Positions 21,958 through 23,426 of a DNA stretch of 23,426 nucleotides are shown here, piece by piece. The DNA lies in NCBI GenBank assembly GCA_016793585.1, contig JAEUJR010000538.1, positions 1 through 23,426 of the forward strand, in the 5' to 3' direction. A model generated the notes under the pieces. That model was not told the origin of the DNA and did no database searches. It worked only from the letters and a program-made list of their open reading frames with translations. Source of the DNA: Archangium sp. (lineage in GTDB: Bacteria > Myxococcota > Myxococcia > Myxococcales > Myxococcaceae). Made by a program: the position numbers and the translations under genes. The first letter of the stretch is position 1. Every line of letters starts with the position of its first letter.

Positions 21958-22991
21958 GGCACGGCTTCCTGGGTCGACTTCGTGGGGATGAAACGAACGC
22001 GGCGAGCCCACGCGTCGAAGTCGCGCAGCGTCTCGTCGAGGGGGCGGTAGGTGACGCCGAGCTGACGACGGCTCCGTGTGGCGTCGATGAACGGGCCGTG
22101 AATGATGAGGTCGACGAGCTCGCGCGCGAGACGGGCACGCGGCCCTCCTTCGGCAGCGCGGTGTTCTTCGGCGTCTGCGAACGCGAGAGCCTCGGCGTCG
22201 CTCAGCGCGGGCGGAGCCGTGACGCCGTAGAACGCCGCGGCCACTTCGAGCAGTGACTGCAGCCGAATGCTCTCGGCCGAGAGCAGCACGCGGCGCGGTG
22301 GAGCCGTCATGGTGCCGAGCGCGAGCAGCCCCGTCGCCACGTCGCGCGCGTCGACCCAGCTGACGAGGCCGTCAGGGTGGGGAACGTCGAGGCCGCGCGC
22401 AAGCCCGACGAGCATCGCCGAGGTGCCGACCCGCAAGTCCCACGGGCCGAGACACGCACCCGGGCAGGCGACGACGACCTCGAGCCGCCTCTCGGCCAGG
22501 GCGCGGGCTTCGAGGTGCCACTTGAGGTCGTGGTACGCGCCCCACGTCGGCGGCGTGTCGAAGAGGTCGGCTTCGGTCGAGCCACTGCCATCGGTGCGAG
22601 GCGCGACGGTGGCGGTCGACGAGACGTAGACGAGCCGGCGCACGCCCGTTTCCGCGGCGGCGTCGAGCACGCGCTCGAGGCGGGTGAGGCCGATGTGGCG
22701 CTCCTTCTCGAGGTCGAGCGAGAGCCGCGGGTAGTGCCCACCGAGGTGGTAGACGACGTCGATGCCCTTCATCGCCTCACGCAGCGTCTCAGGCGCGTCG
22801 AAGTCGGCCTGCACCAGCGGGACCTTGCGTTGACGAAGGGCCAGCACGTTCGTGCGCGCGCGGCGGCCACAGCGTGGGTGCTGTCCATCAGCCACGAGCG
22901 CGTCGACGAGGTTGAGCCCGAGGAAGCCCGCAGCGCCGAGCACGAGCGCGGGTGGTCTGCTGCTGACGGGAGACGTCACGGCGTCACTCAT
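21954..22991 (-). CDS. NAD(P)-dependent SDR/epimerase-type enzyme
   Basis: 345 aa, minus strand. ATG at 22991, about 100 bases after the stop of the AMP-ligase-like gene. Extended SDR: the nucleotide motif GxxGxxG is G19/G22/G25 (LGAAGFLG), then the V-V-Y-H-L-G-G strand, S124/S125 in V-Y-V-S-S-T, and the catalytic pair Y153/K157 (YHDLK). The pattern resembles dihydroflavonol reductase or HpnA-type enzymes, which reduce or epimerise carbonyl/hydroxyl groups. The segment after the first helix (GQHPRCGRRARTN) departs from the usual NADP-binding loop. In this cluster it may reduce an acyl-derived carbonyl. It shares a 4-bp overlap with the ACP gene. Confidence 0.87.
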   Translation of the reverse strand: MSDAVTSPVSSRPPALVLGAAGFLGLNLVDALVADGQHPRCGRRARTNVLALRQRKVPLVQADFDAPETLREAMKGIDVVYHLGGHYPRLSLDLEKERHIGLTRLERVLDAAAETGVRRLVYVSSTATVAPRTDGSGSTEADLFDTPPTWGAYHDLKWHLEARALAERRLEVVVACPGACLGPWDLRVGTSAMLVGLARGLDVPHPDGLVSWVDARDVATGLLALGTMTAPPRRVLLSAESIRLQSLLEVAAAFYGVTAPPALSDAEALAFADAEEHRAAEGGPRARLARELVDLIIHGPFIDATRSRRQLGVTYRPLDETLRDFDAWARRVRFIPTKSTQEAVP

Positions 22992-23061
22992 CGACTCGCC
23001 TCTCCGCGAGCGCTGTTCTGCGACCGCTCGATGCGTGACCTGGCCACGCGCCCCGAGCGTT

Positions 23062-23123
23062 CGCTTTCGCGAAGCGAGCCGTCGCTGATCATCACGGCGT
23101 CGCCGCCTTCGCGAAGCGTGCCG
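23062..23123. repeat. Two near-identical 20-bp repeats with palindromic core
   Basis: Copies at 23062-23081 and 23104-23123 match in 18 of 20 bases around the shared core TTCGCGAAGCG. Each can form a short stem; the second contains the perfect palindrome CTTCGCGAAG. One copy lies after the AMP-ligase-like stop and the other in its last codons. Possibly a processing or terminator-like element within the operon, or chance in GC-rich DNA. Confidence 0.4.
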
Positions 23124-23426
23124 TACATTCCTTGCGACGCAGCTTTCCGCTCGTGGTGCGAGGCAATGCGCCGGCGCCGACGAGTTCGATGCGGTCGACC
23201 ATCACGCCGAGTTCTGCGCTGACCCGTCCACGAATGCGGTCGACGAGGCCGGTCTCCGACGCACGGCGCTGTTCGACGACGACCACGAGCGCTTCCTGAT
23301 TCGTCGTCTGATCATCCACCGAGAACGCGACCACACCGTTCGGCGGCGGGTCGGCCACATCAGTCACGATGCGCTCGATGTCGGCCGGGTGGAACTTGCG
23401 GCCCATCTTGATGATGAGCTCCTTCT
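23092..23426 (-). CDS. Fatty-acyl-AMP-ligase-like adenylating enzyme, C-terminal part
   Basis: The gene runs off the window; about 110 C-terminal residues are visible on the minus strand. The block E-L-I-I-K-M-G-R-K-F-H-P-A-D-I-E is the hinge/A8-like region of ANL enzymes and is closest in style to fatty-acyl-AMP ligases (R-G-R-N-x-Y-P-x-D-I-E). It is followed by G-V-V-A-F-S-V and a V-V-V-V-E-Q strand, and ends with P-R-T-T-S-G-K-L-R-R, whose Lys is the A10 catalytic lysine. Such enzymes activate a fatty acid as acyl-AMP and load it on an ACP, which fits the ACP gene two positions downstream. The N-terminal substrate pocket is not visible, so amino-acid or aryl activation cannot be excluded. 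Confidence 0.83.
   Translation of the reverse strand, partial: KELIIKMGRKFHPADIERIVTDVADPPPNGVVAFSVDDQTTNQEALVVVVEQRRASETGLVDRIRGRVSAELGVMVDRIELVGAGALPRTTSGKLRRKECTARFAKAATP

Noticed and set aside
21958..22011. Upstream ATG extending the acyl carrier protein by 18 residues
   Set aside because: The extension lies in the SDR gene and is not ACP-like. The ATGA overlap at 21957-21954 gives the normal ACP length.
1..23426. Insertion sequence, phage or genomic-island boundary
   Set aside because: No transposase, integrase, tRNA or flanking repeats are visible, and base composition looks uniform by eye throughout.

Overview
The window reads as chromosomal DNA of a high-GC Gram-negative bacterium, most likely a member of Myxococcota or a related deltaproteobacterial lineage. 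This rests on a strong G/C third-position bias, many lipoproteins, a DUF4388/J-like/TPR protein of a type common in myxobacteria, and a nos gene set of the clade II (atypical) kind. The lineage is an inference; no rRNA or marker gene is present. Coding density is very high. I see no tRNA, rRNA, CRISPR array, transposase or phage gene, and no gene-free stretch over 300 bases (the longest is about 250 bases).

Region 1 (1-6123, + strand) is the distal part of a nitrous oxide reductase maturation operon: nosD (3' part only), nosG, nosH, nosF, nosL, nosY, a second full-length nosD paralogue, and a secreted ankyrin-repeat protein. Most genes overlap by 4 bp or lie within about 10 bp, so one transcript is likely. 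NosG/NosH (NapG/NapH-like Fe-S proteins) are expected to supply electrons, NosD/F/Y form an ABC-type assembly system, and NosL is a copper chaperone lipoprotein. nosZ itself would lie upstream, outside the window. Having two nosD genes flanking nosGHFLY is unusual.

Region 2 (6128-11187) holds a DUF2277 gene, a divergently transcribed lipoprotein with one CXXCH haem motif, then an operon of a RIC/ScdA/YtfE-type di-iron Fe-S repair protein, a DUF59 (MIP18-like) Fe-S assembly protein and two polytopic membrane proteins with conserved-looking histidines. This looks like a nitric-oxide/nitrosative-stress module. A convergent lipoprotein gene of unknown function closes it.

Region 3 (11386-14624) is a three-gene envelope operon (outer-membrane beta-barrel-like protein, thioredoxin-fold lipoprotein with a CPC motif, YtkA/FixH-like lipoprotein), followed by a Crp/Fnr-family regulator whose four cysteines match the [4Fe-4S] ligands of FNR. 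Candidate FNR-like sites occur upstream of the regulator and of the CXXCH lipoprotein. Together with regions 1 and 2 this suggests an anaerobic-respiration neighbourhood with copper/thiol handling and NO defence under oxygen-sensitive control.

Region 4 (14676-17396) has a DUF4388/J-like/TPR protein converging on an uncharacterised Ser-rich lipoprotein, with a long GC-rich hairpin between them.

Region 5 (17480-23426, all - strand) is a tightly packed operon, in transcription order: fatty-acyl-AMP-ligase-like protein (C-terminal part only), SDR/epimerase, acyl carrier protein, acyl-CoA-dehydrogenase-like flavoprotein, B12-binding-domain radical SAM enzyme, DAO-type FAD oxidoreductase, and a DUF2568 membrane protein. 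This combination of activation, carrier, desaturation and radical chemistry without a ketosynthase in view is the best candidate for an undescribed lipid or natural-product pathway.
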